Shown here: one piece after another, positions 25,558-35,547 of the stretch
Position numbering within the stretch: the stretch's first letter is position 1
Layout: each line of letters starts with the position of its first letter
Assembly: GCA_029866125.1 (NCBI GenBank)
Contig: JARWZZ010000015.1
Span: 62,001 to 126,000 of the forward strand
Direction: 5' to 3'
Source: Limnobacter sp.
GTDB taxonomy: Bacteria; Pseudomonadota; Gammaproteobacteria; Burkholderiales; Burkholderiaceae_B
Length of the DNA: 64,000 bases
Notes under the pieces: model-generated
Told to the model about the DNA's origin: nothing
What the model saw: only the letters and a program-made list of their open reading frames with translations
The model's database searches: none
Position numbers and translations under genes: made by a program

Positions 25558-26253
25558 ATGCAACAGTTGCTTTTGGATGTGTTTACCCCGCCCCGGCCCA
25601 GTTTGGGCAATTTTCTGGTGGGTCAAAACGCGCAGCTGTTACACGCGCTGGAATCGCTTGAAGAGCCCTCCCCCGCTTGCGGAATTATTTACATCTATGG
25701 CCCCTCTGGTTGCGGAAAAACCCACCTACTCAAAGGCCTATCCCAATTGCTGAACACCCGCTACCTGGCGGGTGGCGATCGATTTGTGTTTAGGCCCGAG
25801 TACGAAGCGTTGGTGATGGATGACATTCTAAGCCTGACGCCCTTCTCCCAAATTCAGCTTTTTAATGCATTTAATAGCAGTTTGGCGGGTGACAAGCCGG
25901 GCAAAATCATTCTGGCTGGGGAGCAACATCCCGCACAGCTCAAAATCCGCGAAGATTTACGCACACGAATTGAAGCTGGGCTTTGCTTTCGAATTACGCC
26001 CTTGTCGAATGAAGAAAAACACGCAGCACTTCAAGCCACGGCCCGCTCTAGAGGGCTGGAATTGAGCGAGGAGGTGATTGACTATGCCCTGCGCTATTTT
26101 CAACGTGACATGGGTTCCTTGATGGCGGTAATTGACAGCTTGGACCGCTTTTCGCTTGAACAACACAAACCGGTCAGCATGCATTTGCTACGCCATTGGA
26201 TGAAACGCCGGGAAAGCCTGGTGGTTAGAGAATATGAAACTCGCACTGTTTGA
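25558..26253 (+). CDS. hda: DnaA regulatory inactivator Hda
   Basis: AAA+ protein that, with the DNA-loaded beta clamp, promotes ATP hydrolysis by DnaA after initiation. Walker A is YGPSGCGKTHLLKGL (about 48-62) and Walker B is ALVMDDIL (about 86-93). The N-terminal MQQLLLDVF resembles the clamp-binding motif. I choose ATG 25558 (231 residues); a GTG two codons upstream (25552) is an alternative. The purM-hda gap shows TAGAAT (25514-25519) as a possible -10. It overlaps the HAD phosphatase gene by 20 bp, so the two are likely coupled. Confidence 0.92.
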   Translation: MQQLLLDVFTPPRPSLGNFLVGQNAQLLHALESLEEPSPACGIIYIYGPSGCGKTHLLKGLSQLLNTRYLAGGDRFVFRPEYEALVMDDILSLTPFSQIQLFNAFNSSLAGDKPGKIILAGEQHPAQLKIREDLRTRIEAGLCFRITPLSNEEKHAALQATARSRGLELSEEVIDYALRYFQRDMGSLMAVIDSLDRFSLEQHKPVSMHLLRHWMKRRESLVVREYETRTV

Positions 26254-26899
26254 TTTAGATAACACCTTGTTGCCCATGGACTCGGACCATGGCTGGTCGC
26301 AATTTTTGGTGGACAAAGGCCTGCTGGACCGTGAGCGCTTTGAAGCCAAAAACAATTATTTTTATGAGCAATACAAAGCCGGTACGCTGAACATTTTCGA
26401 GTACCTTGAGTTTAACTTGGCTGTGCTGCATGAAAACCCGCGCGCTCAATTGGATGCGTGGCACGCCCAATACATGGCCCAGGTGATTGAACCGCATGTG
26501 AAGCAATCTGCAATTGATTTGGTGAACAAGCACAAGAGTGAAGGTGCGATTTGCATGATCATCACCGCCACCAACAGCTTTGTGACCACGCCAATCGCCA
26601 AGTTATTTGGTGTAACCGAGCTGATTGCAACGATTCCCGAAGAGATTAACGGGGAATTCACTGGTAAAGTAAATGGTGAACCTAGCTTCCGAGAAGGCAA
26701 GGTGACCCGATTGAACCTGTGGCTGCAAGAGCGTAACTGGACATTGAGCAATTTCGAGTCAGTACACTTTTACAGTGACTCTATCAATGATTTGCCCTTG
26801 CTGGAACAAGCCACACACCCCGTGGCCGTACACCCGGACGAGCGCTTGGCCGCTGTTTCTAGGGAGCGCGGTTGGCCCATTCTTGAGTTATTTGCATGA
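26234..26899 (+). CDS. HAD-superfamily IB phosphatase (SerB-like)
   Basis: Cytoplasmic HAD hydrolase. The motifs are LFDLDNTLLPMDSD (I, nucleophile Asp), MIITATNSFV (II), a Lys in GEPSFREGKVTRL (III), and YSDSINDLPLLE (IV). The 221 residues and the motif spacing suit subfamily IB, which includes phosphoserine phosphatase and the CicA type. The substrate is not determinable from sequence; a role in phosphoserine or nucleotide-sugar turnover would be guesswork. It overlaps hda by 20 bp and precedes pcnB by 9 bp. Confidence 0.9.
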   Translation: MKLALFDLDNTLLPMDSDHGWSQFLVDKGLLDRERFEAKNNYFYEQYKAGTLNIFEYLEFNLAVLHENPRAQLDAWHAQYMAQVIEPHVKQSAIDLVNKHKSEGAICMIITATNSFVTTPIAKLFGVTELIATIPEEINGEFTGKVNGEPSFREGKVTRLNLWLQERNWTLSNFESVHFYSDSINDLPLLEQATHPVAVHPDERLAAVSRERGWPILELFA

Positions 26900-26908
26900 T
26901 TAATTGTA

Positions 26909-28354
26909 ATGATTAAGCGCTTTTTTAAACGAATTTTCGCAAAGCCTGGCCTAAGCCGCGAGCCTGCGGGCGTACAAGCCCCCTTGAATGCGCGCGACAA
27001 TGCGGCGCGCCCGGTCAGCTACCACGTCAATAAACCCGCCATTTGGGGTCACAAAGACCACAAAATCGACAAACGCTTGTTGTCACACAATGCCATTCGG
27101 GTGTGTGAAGGCCTGCAAGACCGCGGCTTCAAGGCCTTTGTGGTGGGCGGTGCCGTGCGTGATTTGTCACTGGGTATGCGCCCCAAAGATTTCGACGTCG
27201 CCACAGACGCCAGCCCGGAACAGGTACGAACCACCTTCCGCCGCGCCCGCATCATCGGCCGCCGGTTCCAAATTGTGCATGTGATGTTTGGGCCTGAAAC
27301 CATTGAAGTGTCCACTTTCAGGGCGCTGAGCAATTCGGGCCATGACAACACAGACGAGCACGGGCGTGTGCTGCGTGACAACGTGTTTGGCAAACAGGAT
27401 GAAGACGCCACTCGGCGCGACTTTACCGTCAATGCCATGTATTACGACCCCAAAACCGAGACGGTTTGGGATTACCACCACGGCATGGAAGACATCCGCA
27501 AACGGGTGCTACGCATGATTGGCGACCCCGCCACACGCTACCGTGAAGACCCCGTACGCATGATGCGGGTGGTGCGTTTTGCCGCCAAGTTGAATTTCAG
27601 TATTGAACCGGCCACCCGTGCGCCCATTGCGGAAATGGGTGACTTGATTTCAAACGTGCCGGCGGCCCGTCTGTTCGATGAAATGTTAAAGCTATTGGGC
27701 AGTGGCTCGGCCATGTCCTGTTTGGTGGGCCTGCGTGAGGCGGGCCTGCACAGAGGCTTGTTCCCTTTGCTGGATGCCATACTGGACAACAACAAAGGTG
27801 AAGCCTTTTTGGTTGAAGCTTTGCGCCGCACTGATGAGCGCGTGCGTGATGAAAAGCCATTGAGCACTGGCTTTCTATTTGCATGTTTGATGTGGCATCA
27901 AGTGGTGGCCCGCTGGGAAACCATTCAGAAACGCGGCGAGCAACGTATTCCTGCCTTGTTTCAAGCCATGGATGATGTGCTGGTGGAACAATGCGAGAAG
28001 ACTGCCATTCCACGTCGAATAACCGGTGATATGCGTGAGTTGTGGGCTTTTCAGCCCCGGTTTGAAAAACGCGCAGGCAAGGCCCCCTTCCGCATGGTTG
28101 AGCAACCCAAGTTTCGCGCTGCACTGGATTTCTTTGAGCTGCGCGCATTTGTGGGCGAAGTGGATACTGATTTGGCTGTGTGGTGGCGTGAGTTTTATGA
28201 CGCAGATGGCAAGGGCAAACAGGAACTGCTTGATCACATGAAGAGCCTTCCTGCAGGCGCAGGCGGCTCAGCCGCTTCGGGTAACAAAAAGCGCAAGCGA
28301 AAAAGAAAACCCAACCAGGCCGCTGTAGCGCAATCTGGGCCTGAATCTCATTGA
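26909..28354 (+). CDS. pcnB: Poly(A) polymerase I
   Basis: Adds 3' A tails that mark RNA for decay; it belongs to the class II nucleotidyltransferases, like CCA-adding enzymes. The catalytic head is FVVGGAVRDLSLGMRPKDFDVATDA (about 76-99), with RIIGRRFQIVHV and REDPVRMMRVVRFAAKLNF later. The 481 residues, with a basic N-terminus (MIKRFFKRIFAK) and Lys/Arg-rich tail (KKRKRKRK), fit PcnB rather than Cca. It is followed by folK after 1 bp, the classic pcnB-folK pair. Confidence 0.96.
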   Translation: MIKRFFKRIFAKPGLSREPAGVQAPLNARDNAARPVSYHVNKPAIWGHKDHKIDKRLLSHNAIRVCEGLQDRGFKAFVVGGAVRDLSLGMRPKDFDVATDASPEQVRTTFRRARIIGRRFQIVHVMFGPETIEVSTFRALSNSGHDNTDEHGRVLRDNVFGKQDEDATRRDFTVNAMYYDPKTETVWDYHHGMEDIRKRVLRMIGDPATRYREDPVRMMRVVRFAAKLNFSIEPATRAPIAEMGDLISNVPAARLFDEMLKLLGSGSAMSCLVGLREAGLHRGLFPLLDAILDNNKGEAFLVEALRRTDERVRDEKPLSTGFLFACLMWHQVVARWETIQKRGEQRIPALFQAMDDVLVEQCEKTAIPRRITGDMRELWAFQPRFEKRAGKAPFRMVEQPKFRAALDFFELRAFVGEVDTDLAVWWREFYDADGKGKQELLDHMKSLPAGAGGSAASGNKKRKRKRKPNQAAVAQSGPESH

Positions 28355-28355
28355 A

Positions 28356-28841
28356 ATGAATAAAACCAAATGCTATTTAGGCATGGGCGGCAATTTGGGC
28401 AATCCAATTGCCTTGTTTGATGAGGTGGTGGCTGAATTGTGTGCCCTACCCCAGGCGGCTGGGGTGCGTGAATCCCCCCGGTTTGAAAGCGCCCCTGTTG
28501 ACGCCACAGGCCCGAATTACGTCAATTCCGTGATTGAACTGTTTTGGCAGGGCACCCCACTGGATTTGCTGAAAACCTGCATGAGCTTGGAGTCCATCCA
28601 CGGAAGGGTTCGAAGCATCAAAAATGCACCACGCTTGATTGACTTGGATGTGCTGCTGTTTGGCGACTCAATCATTCAGTCGGACGAGCTGACCGTACCG
28701 CACCCACGCATGCATCTTCGACGGTTTGTTTTACAGCCTTTACTGGCCCTAAGCCCCGACCTTGAAATACCGGGTTTGGGCCGGGCTGCGCTGTATTTGC
28801 CCTCAACGCTGAATCAAGAAGTGACTCCACTGAACGCCTAA
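28356..28841 (+). CDS. folK: 2-amino-4-hydroxy-6-hydroxymethyldihydropteridine diphosphokinase
   Basis: Pyrophosphorylates 6-hydroxymethyl-dihydropterin in folate synthesis. The 161 residues show YLGMGGNLGNP at 7-17, PNYVNSVIEL, LESIHGRVRSIKNAPRLIDLDVLLFGD (catalytic Arg and Asp-x-Asp), and the VPHPRMHLRRFVLQPL motif. It starts 1 bp after the pcnB stop, so it depends on pcnB transcription. The usual length confirms an intact gene. Confidence 0.97.
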   Translation: MNKTKCYLGMGGNLGNPIALFDEVVAELCALPQAAGVRESPRFESAPVDATGPNYVNSVIELFWQGTPLDLLKTCMSLESIHGRVRSIKNAPRLIDLDVLLFGDSIIQSDELTVPHPRMHLRRFVLQPLLALSPDLEIPGLGRAALYLPSTLNQEVTPLNA

Positions 28842-28950
28842 GCCATTTTGAGCATTTATTCCATGTTGTAAGGCCCGCTCTGGGCTACACTGTGCGCGAC
28901 TCCACCCCCATTTGGGTGTGAGCCTCTTATTTCAAATTGGGAGAACTGTT

Positions 28951-29592
28951 TTGCTTTCTGAAAAGTACCGCCACATTGTGATTGAGGGCCCCATCGGTGT
29001 GGGCAAAACCTCGCTGGCGAAACTCATTGCTGAACGTTTTTCGGCGGAGTTGCTTTTGGAAAAGCCTGAAGAGAACCCATTCCTTGAGAAGTTTTACCAA
29101 GACCCCTCGCGTCATGCCCTGCCAACCCAGTTGTTTTTCCTGTTCCAAAGGATTGGGCAATTGCGGGATTTGGCTCAACGGGACTTTTTTGAAAACATGG
29201 TGGTGAGCGACTTTTTGCTGGAAAAAGACCGCATGTTTGCCTCCTTGACTCTGGATGAAGAGGAACTCAAGCTTTACCAACAAATTTACAACCACCAAAG
29301 CCCGCAAACCTCAACGCCAGACTTGGTAATTTACCTGCAGGCCCCCCCTTCCACCTTGATTGAACGGGTGCAGAAGCGTGGAAAGTCCTACGAAGCCCCC
29401 ATGACAGAGGCTTATCTGGCTGAATTAAGCGATGCGTACAGCCGATTTTTCTACCATTACGATGACTCCCCACTGTTGATTGTTAACACAGAGCATTTGA
29501 ACCCAGTGGACCACTCCGAGGACTTTGAGCTCCTTTTGCGCCAGATAGACAGCATGAAAGGCCGGCGCGAGTTCTTCAACTGGTCAGAATAG
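28951..29592 (+). CDS. Deoxynucleoside kinase (dCK/dGK family)
   Basis: P-loop kinase that phosphorylates deoxynucleosides for salvage. VIEGPIGVGKTSLAKLIAE (P-loop) is near the N-terminus. DFLLEKDRMFA carries the ERS-like region, and LQAPPSTLIERVQKRGKSYE looks like the LID segment. I place the start at TTG 28951 (213 residues) because GGGAGA lies exactly six bases upstream. A TTG at 28912 would add 13 residues without a ribosome-binding site. Base specificity is not readable. This gene sits between folK and panB in many Burkholderiales. Confidence 0.87.
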   Translation: MLSEKYRHIVIEGPIGVGKTSLAKLIAERFSAELLLEKPEENPFLEKFYQDPSRHALPTQLFFLFQRIGQLRDLAQRDFFENMVVSDFLLEKDRMFASLTLDEEELKLYQQIYNHQSPQTSTPDLVIYLQAPPSTLIERVQKRGKSYEAPMTEAYLAELSDAYSRFFYHYDDSPLLIVNTEHLNPVDHSEDFELLLRQIDSMKGRREFFNWSE

Positions 29593-29634
29593 TAATTTGT
29601 AAGCAATCTCGGACAAAGCAGGCAGGACAGGATT

Positions 29635-30468
29635 ATGAGCGTACATAACACACCACAGGGAACCACCCAAGCGCGTAAAGCAGTGACGGTACCTGGCTTG
29701 GCCCGTATGAAAAGCGAAGGCGAGAAAATTGCCATGTTGACCTGCTATGACGCGTGTTTTGCCAGTTTGCTGGATGAGTCAGGGGTGGACATTTTGCTGA
29801 TTGGCGACTCCTTGGGTATGGTGTTGGCTGGCATGCCCAGCACACTGCCAGTGACCATGGAACAGATGGAATACCACACCCGCTGCGTGGCTGCAGGCAA
29901 TAAGACAGCCTTGATTGTGGCCGACATGCCATTTGGCAGTTATCAAGAAAGCCCACAACAAGCCTATGCCAATGCGGCGCGATTGATGGCTGCAGGCGCA
30001 CAAATGGTAAAGCTGGAAGGCAGCGCTTGGCTGGCACCTACCGTCAAATTTTTGACAGAACGCGACATACCCGTGTGTGCACATTTGGGCTTAACCCCAC
30101 AGTCTGTGCACGCCTTGGGTGGCTACAAAGTACAAGGCAAGGGCGAGGCTGCTGCTGAAGTTTTAAAACAAAATGCTTTGGCCATGCAGGCTGCAGGCGC
30201 AACGCTGGTGTTGTTTGAACTGGTTCCCGCACCGGTGGCGGCGCATATCAGCCAGGCCTTGCAGGTGCCCACCATTGGCATTGGGGCGGGTGTGGACTGC
30301 GATGGCCAAGTGTTGGTTCTTCATGACATGCTGAATGTTTTTCCGGGCAAAAAACCAAAGTTTGTTCGTAATTTCATGGATAATCAGCCCTCGATTCAAG
30401 CGGCGATCCAAACCTATGTGGCTGAGGTAAAAGGTAAAACCTTCCCAGCACCCGAACATTGTTTTTGA
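29635..30468 (+). CDS. panB: 3-methyl-2-oxobutanoate hydroxymethyltransferase
   Basis: First committed pantothenate step: makes ketopantoate from alpha-ketoisovalerate and methylene-THF. The 277-residue TIM-barrel shows [31 protein letters not shown] (metal Asp), [24 protein letters not shown], and [20 protein letters not shown]. It is followed 20 bp later by panC and then panD, so three of the four pantothenate genes are clustered; panE is not here. Confidence 0.97.
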   Translation: MSVHNTPQGTTQARKAVTVPGLARMKSEGEKIAMLTCYDACFASLLDESGVDILLIGDSLGMVLAGMPSTLPVTMEQMEYHTRCVAAGNKTALIVADMPFGSYQESPQQAYANAARLMAAGAQMVKLEGSAWLAPTVKFLTERDIPVCAHLGLTPQSVHALGGYKVQGKGEAAAEVLKQNALAMQAAGATLVLFELVPAPVAAHISQALQVPTIGIGAGVDCDGQVLVLHDMLNVFPGKKPKFVRNFMDNQPSIQAAIQTYVAEVKGKTFPAPEHCF

Positions 30469-30482
30469 GCACACCTATTTAA

Positions 30483-31339
<857 letters not shown>

Positions 31340-31340
<1 letters not shown>

Positions 31341-31720
31341 TGCAACGAGAAATGTTGCTCGGGAAAATTCACCGCGCAAAAGTAACCCACTGCGAACTTC
31401 ATTACGAAGGCTCCTGTGCAATTGACGAGAATTTGCTGGAAGCGTCCGGTATTGTTGAATTTCAACGCATCGACATTTATGTAATCGACAATGGGGAACG
31501 CTTCTCCACCTACGCCATCAAGGGCGAGCGTGGCAGTGGCATTGTTTCATTGAATGGCGCGGCAGCGCGTCGCGCACAAAAGGGCGACTTGGTGATTATT
31601 GCCACCTACGGCTTGCTGGACGACAAGGAAGTGAAAGAATTTCACCCCAAGTTGGTGTTTGTAGATGGCGAGAACAAGATTTGCGAACAGCGTGGGCACA
31701 TACCCACGCAGATGATGTAA
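31340..31720 (+). CDS. panD: Aspartate 1-decarboxylase
   Basis: Pyruvoyl enzyme that forms beta-alanine. The proenzyme is 126 residues and self-cleaves at Gly24-Ser25 in YEGSCAID to give the pyruvoyl alpha chain. Catalytic and binding residues in [10 protein letters not shown] and [12 protein letters not shown] are present. It is the last gene of panBCD, translationally coupled to panC. The next gene, tsaC, converges on it across 53 bp that hold an 11-bp tandem repeat and no clear terminator. Confidence 0.97.
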
Positions 31721-31743
31721 ATCACGCCAGGCATAAACTGTAC

Positions 31744-31776
31744 TGTAGACGTGTTGTAGACGTATTGTAGAAATTA
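31744..31776. repeat. 11-bp tandem repeat between panD and tsaC
   Basis: TGTAGACGTGT (31744-31754), TGTAGACGTAT (31755-31765) and the decayed TGTAGAAATTA (31766-31776) lie head to tail in the convergent gap and run into the tsaC stop codon (31774-31776). Confidence 0.8.
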
Positions 31777-32823
31777 GGCAGACGCTCTTTTGAGGCGGTC
31801 TGCCACCCCTTCCCACTCTGGCTTGTGTGCAGGCAGCTCCATCACAATCCTGTTGTAGCCCTTTTCATCAGCCTTTCTTAAAATACCGTACAACACCTTG
31901 GCCACCGCTTGGGAATCATCTTCCAAGGCCATGATGTCGACTCCGTTTTTCCCCAAAAATGCATCTGCTGCTTGAAGAAACGGCAAGGTCCAACCCACAA
32001 TCAAGGTGTGGGCCGATTGCATGGCTTCAAGTGACTTGAACCACTCTGGTTCAACCACAAGCAATTTGGCATCGGGACTGTAATGCTTTTCCAAAGAGCC
32101 AGACACCCGAGGCACGCTTTCATCGGCTGAGCTTTGGGGTGGCAACTGAGAGGGTCGAAGTACTTTTTGATGAATCACAGCCTCGATTTGCTCGGGCGTA
32201 ATGTGCCCTGGGCGTAACAGCACGGGCTGAGTGTCCAGCAAACTCAAGATGGTGGATTCAATGCCAATTTCAGGGATGGCACCATCCAACACATAAGGAA
32301 TGCGGCCGCCCAACTCTTCCATTACGTGTGCTGCCGATGTTGGGCTTACTTTGCCAAAGCGATTGGCCGAAGGGGCTGCTACAGGTGCATTGACCAAGGA
32401 AAGCAAAGCCTGGGCAACAGGATGCGAGGGGCAGCGAATGCCGACAGAATCTTGCCCACCGCTGACCGTGCGGGACATTCTGGGGCCAATTGGCAACACC
32501 AAGGTGAGTGGACCGGGCCAAAAAGCCTCGATGAGGGCCACAGCCCTGTCATCCACCATCACCCATGGCTGAATACCCCGCTTGGAGGCCAATACCTTGG
32601 AGATGTGGGCAATCAGCGGGTGGTCAGCTGGGCGCCCCTTGGCTTGAAACACGGCTTGCAGGGCTGATTCATTGGTAACAATCGCACCCAAACCAAATAC
32701 GGTTTCGGTGGGGAATGCAACCAATGCGCCCTCATTCAAAGCCTGAGCAGCGCGGGTGATTGAGGCTTCATCCGCTGGCAATAACTCGGTATTCAAGTGG
32801 GCTGTCAAATTAGTCGTCATCAT
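31774..32823 (-). CDS. tsaC: L-threonylcarbamoyladenylate synthase (Sua5 type)
   Basis: Makes threonylcarbamoyl-AMP, the donor for tRNA t6A37; TsaE in this window acts in the same pathway. The N-terminal YrdC domain (about 1-215) has AFPTETVFGLGA, QAKGRPADHPLIAHI and APSANRFGKVSPTSA. A C-terminal Sua5 domain (about 235-349) begins SGSLEKHYSPDAKLL. The long two-domain form corresponds to Sua5, not short TsaC. I use ATG 32823 (349 residues); the TTG at 32829 is possible. The start overlaps the purK 3' end by 14 bp. Confidence 0.93.
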   Translation of the reverse strand: MMTTNLTAHLNTELLPADEASITRAAQALNEGALVAFPTETVFGLGAIVTNESALQAVFQAKGRPADHPLIAHISKVLASKRGIQPWVMVDDRAVALIEAFWPGPLTLVLPIGPRMSRTVSGGQDSVGIRCPSHPVAQALLSLVNAPVAAPSANRFGKVSPTSAAHVMEELGGRIPYVLDGAIPEIGIESTILSLLDTQPVLLRPGHITPEQIEAVIHQKVLRPSQLPPQSSADESVPRVSGSLEKHYSPDAKLLVVEPEWFKSLEAMQSAHTLIVGWTLPFLQAADAFLGKNGVDIMALEDDSQAVAKVLYGILRKADEKGYNRIVMELPAHKPEWEGVADRLKRASA

Positions 32824-33991
32824 CGCCAATGCCGAGCAAATCTCGGACGGTTTGGGCCACGCTCAAAGAGCGTTCCAATTCAGGGGAAATCACTGTAATG
32901 TGACCCATTTTGCGTCCCACTCGCGCTTGCTCTTTGCCATACAAATGCAATTTGACTTCGGGCAAAGCCAGTACAGCACTCCAATTGGGCTCGCGTTCAT
33001 CGCCATTGTTGTTAAACCAGAGGTCGCCCAACAAATTCACCATAACGGCTGGACTATGCTGGCGGGTATCGCCCAAAGGCAAACCAGCCAGTATGCGGGC
33101 CTGTTGTTCAAACTGGCAAGTCACGCACGCGTCAATGGAATAATGTCCGCTGTTGTGTGGGCGTGGGGCTATTTCGTTGACCACCAAACCCAAGCCATCC
33201 ACGACAAAAAACTCCACGCACAATACGCCGACGTAATCCAAAGCACCTGCGATGGATATGGCATGCGCACGGGCCTGCGCGGCCATGGTGTCTTCTATGC
33301 GGGCGGGAACAATGGTGGTGGCCAAAATGCCACGACGGTGGTGGTTTTCAGCAACCGGGAAGGTTTCGCATTCGCCCTTGTGGTCTCGCGCAACGATCAC
33401 AGAAAGCTCTTTTTGCAAAGCCAAGCGCTTTTCAAGAACACAATCCACCTGATTCAGTTGCTCAAAGGCGGTACGCACTTCACTGACGGTTTTGACACGG
33501 ACTTGGCCTTTGCCGTCGTAGCCCAAGCGGGCGGTTTTCAGGATGCCGGGCAGAAGGCTTTCCAAGCTGTCGTTGATGTCGTCTGATTTACAAATTGCAG
33601 CATGGGGGGCAACCGGCACGCCGCATTTGGAGATGTACTGTTTTTCATCAATGCGGTTTTGGGCAATACCCACAGAAAATGCGGACGGGCTGACGGGGAT
33701 GCTTTTTGACAGGGAATCCAATGCCAAAGCGGGCACATTCTCGAATTCAGTGGTTACACCCACACAACGTTGGGCCAAACGGGCTAGGCCTTGATCATCC
33801 AGGTAATCGGCCAAAATTTGGTCGTCAGCAACAGAGCCTGCCGGGCCGTTGGCCACCGGGTCAAGCACCAACACTTTGTAGCCCATGCTTTGGGCGGCCA
33901 TGCAGAACATTCTGCCCAGCTGGCCACCACCCAACAGCCCCAGCCATTGGCCGGGTCGTGTGGTTTGGAATTTGATTTCTTTGTTCATCAA
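32810..33991 (-). CDS. purK: 5-(carboxyamino)imidazole ribonucleotide synthase
   Basis: ATP-grasp enzyme that forms N5-CAIR from AIR and bicarbonate. The 393 residues show LGLLGGGQLGRMFCMAAQSMG at the start, KTARLGYDGKGQVRV, VCEKRLAL-like VLEKRLALQKELSVIVAR, and NEIAPRPHNSGHYSIDACVTCQFEQ. It ends with an acidic GIGDDDD that overlaps tsaC. It follows purE by 14 bp. PurK and PurE act consecutively, so the pair is functionally coupled. Confidence 0.97.
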   Translation of the reverse strand: MMNKEIKFQTTRPGQWLGLLGGGQLGRMFCMAAQSMGYKVLVLDPVANGPAGSVADDQILADYLDDQGLARLAQRCVGVTTEFENVPALALDSLSKSIPVSPSAFSVGIAQNRIDEKQYISKCGVPVAPHAAICKSDDINDSLESLLPGILKTARLGYDGKGQVRVKTVSEVRTAFEQLNQVDCVLEKRLALQKELSVIVARDHKGECETFPVAENHHRRGILATTIVPARIEDTMAAQARAHAISIAGALDYVGVLCVEFFVVDGLGLVVNEIAPRPHNSGHYSIDACVTCQFEQQARILAGLPLGDTRQHSPAVMVNLLGDLWFNNNGDEREPNWSAVLALPEVKLHLYGKEQARVGRKMGHITVISPELERSLSVAQTVRDLLGIGDDDD

Positions 33992-34005
33992 CGCTTACTC
34001 CAGAT

Positions 34006-34527
34006 TCATCGCAGTGGGGGCAACTCCATGTCGCGCGCCACTTGGGATTGGGCCACCCTGAAATCACTCAGTTTGGCAGCCAATGCCTTGTCATTCAAAG
34101 CCAATATTGCGACTGCGGCCAAAGCTGCATTGGCTGCGCCTGCCTCACCAATCGCAAAGGTGTGTACGGGTATGCCTTTGGGCATTTGTACGATGGACAA
34201 CAGGGAGTCCTCTCCACGCAAATATTTGGAGGGCACAGGCACGCCCATGACTGGCAAAATGGTTTTTGCTGCCAGCATACCCGGCAAATGGGCGGCGCCG
34301 CCTGCACCTGCAATAATCACCTGCAAACCTCGGTTGGAGGCGCTTTCGGCGTAGTTAAACATTTCGTCAGGCATGCGATGGGCTGAAACCACTTGGGCTT
34401 CATAATCCACGCCAAAATCGCGCAGCACTTGCACGGCATTCTTCATCACTTCCCAGTCGGAGGAAGAACCCATCACCACACCCACTTTGGGATGTTCACT
34501 GGTGTGCATATTCACTGTCTCTGTCAT
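34006..34527 (-). CDS. purE: N5-carboxyaminoimidazole ribonucleotide mutase
   Basis: Converts N5-CAIR to CAIR. The 173 residues have [17 protein letters not shown] (substrate loop), [17 protein letters not shown] with the catalytic histidine, and [19 protein letters not shown]. It is the class I bacterial type. It lies between purC (20 bp upstream) and purK (14 bp downstream). The first ten residues ([10 protein letters not shown]) are a variable lead; an internal ATG at residue 7 is possible. Confidence 0.97.
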   Translation of the reverse strand: MTETVNMHTSEHPKVGVVMGSSSDWEVMKNAVQVLRDFGVDYEAQVVSAHRMPDEMFNYAESASNRGLQVIIAGAGGAAHLPGMLAAKTILPVMGVPVPSKYLRGEDSLLSIVQMPKGIPVHTFAIGEAGAANAALAAVAILALNDKALAAKLSDFRVAQSQVARDMELPPLR

Positions 34528-34547
34528 GCTTCAAACCTTTGATTTGT

Positions 34548-35444
34548 TTAACCCAACCACACTTGACCCGTCAGCACTTCATAGGCTTGACGGTATTTGG
34601 CTGCGGTTTTGTCGATGATGTCTTGTGGCAATTGGGGTGCAGGTGCCTTCTTGTTCCAATCGGACAAGGTTTCAAGGTAATCACGCACAAATTGCTTGTC
34701 GAATGAAGGGGGTGAAATGCCAACTTGGTATTGGTCAGCAGGCCAAAACCGGGATGAGTCGGCCGTTAACACTTCATCCATCAGTGTGAGGGTGCCGTTC
34801 TCATCTAGGCCGAATTCAAACTTGGTGTCGGCGATGATGATGCCTTGGCGTGCCGCATATTCACTGGCCTTGGTGTACAGCTGAATAGACACAGCGCGCA
34901 CCTGCTCAGCCAAATCTTTGCCGATGGTGTCGCACATGGTGGCAAAGTCGATGTTTTCATCATGCTCACCCATTGCGGCTTTGGTGGCAGGTGTAAAAAT
35001 AGGCTCTGCCAATTTGGCGGCCATTTGCATGCCAGAGGGCAATTTGATACCGCACACAGCACCCGTTTGCTGGTAATCCTTCCAGCCAGACCCAATTAAG
35101 TACCCGCGAACCACTGCCTCGATCGGCAAGGGTTTGAGCTTTTTCACCACCATGGAACGGCCACGGACCATTTCGGCCTCGTCGGCAGCAACCACTGTTT
35201 CGGGCCGAATACCAGTGAGGTGATTGGGCACCACGTCGCGCAGGATGTCGAACCAGAATTGAGCCATGTGCGTCAGGATCATGCCCTTTTCAGGAATAGG
35301 CTGGTCGAGAATGACATCAAATGCAGACAGGCGGTCGCTGGCCACAATCAGCATGGTTTTGTCATCAATGCCAAAGTTTTCCCGAACTTTGCCACGGTGC
35401 AAGAGGGGCAAGGTTTTCAAATGGGTTTCAAATACTGTGCTCAT
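34548..35444 (-). CDS. purC: Phosphoribosylaminoimidazole-succinocarboxamide synthase
   Basis: Joins CAIR with aspartate to make SAICAR, the step after PurE. The 298 residues show [62 protein letters not shown] and [16 protein letters not shown]. This is the longer form common in betaproteobacteria (E. coli has 237). The start is ATG 35444; an in-frame TTG at 35450 is less likely. A terminator lies between fba and this gene, so purC probably starts the purCEK-tsaC transcript. Confidence 0.97.
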   Translation of the reverse strand: MSTVFETHLKTLPLLHRGKVRENFGIDDKTMLIVASDRLSAFDVILDQPIPEKGMILTHMAQFWFDILRDVVPNHLTGIRPETVVAADEAEMVRGRSMVVKKLKPLPIEAVVRGYLIGSGWKDYQQTGAVCGIKLPSGMQMAAKLAEPIFTPATKAAMGEHDENIDFATMCDTIGKDLAEQVRAVSIQLYTKASEYAARQGIIIADTKFEFGLDENGTLTLMDEVLTADSSRFWPADQYQVGISPPSFDKQFVRDYLETLSDWNKKAPAPQLPQDIIDKTAAKYRQAYEVLTGQVWLG

Positions 35445-35467
35445 GTACAAAAATTCCGGTTCTTAAA

Positions 35468-35496
35468 AGTAAAACACGCGGGCCGCCCCGCGTGGT
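35468..35496 (-). terminator. Intrinsic terminator after fba
   Basis: On the minus strand CACGCGGG/CCCGCGTG arms (35475-35482, 35487-35494) form an 8-bp stem with a 4-nt loop followed by TTTTAC. It lies 54 bp after the fba stop and upstream of purC. Confidence 0.75.
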
Positions 35497-35547
35497 GTAT
35501 TTTCATCAGCAAGCACAAAGCTGGGCTTGACTGCCTTTATTCAAGGT

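Noticed and set aside
32756-33586. 276-codon plus-strand open frame opposite purK
   Set aside because: Antisense shadow of purK; the genuine frame shows complete ATP-grasp motifs.
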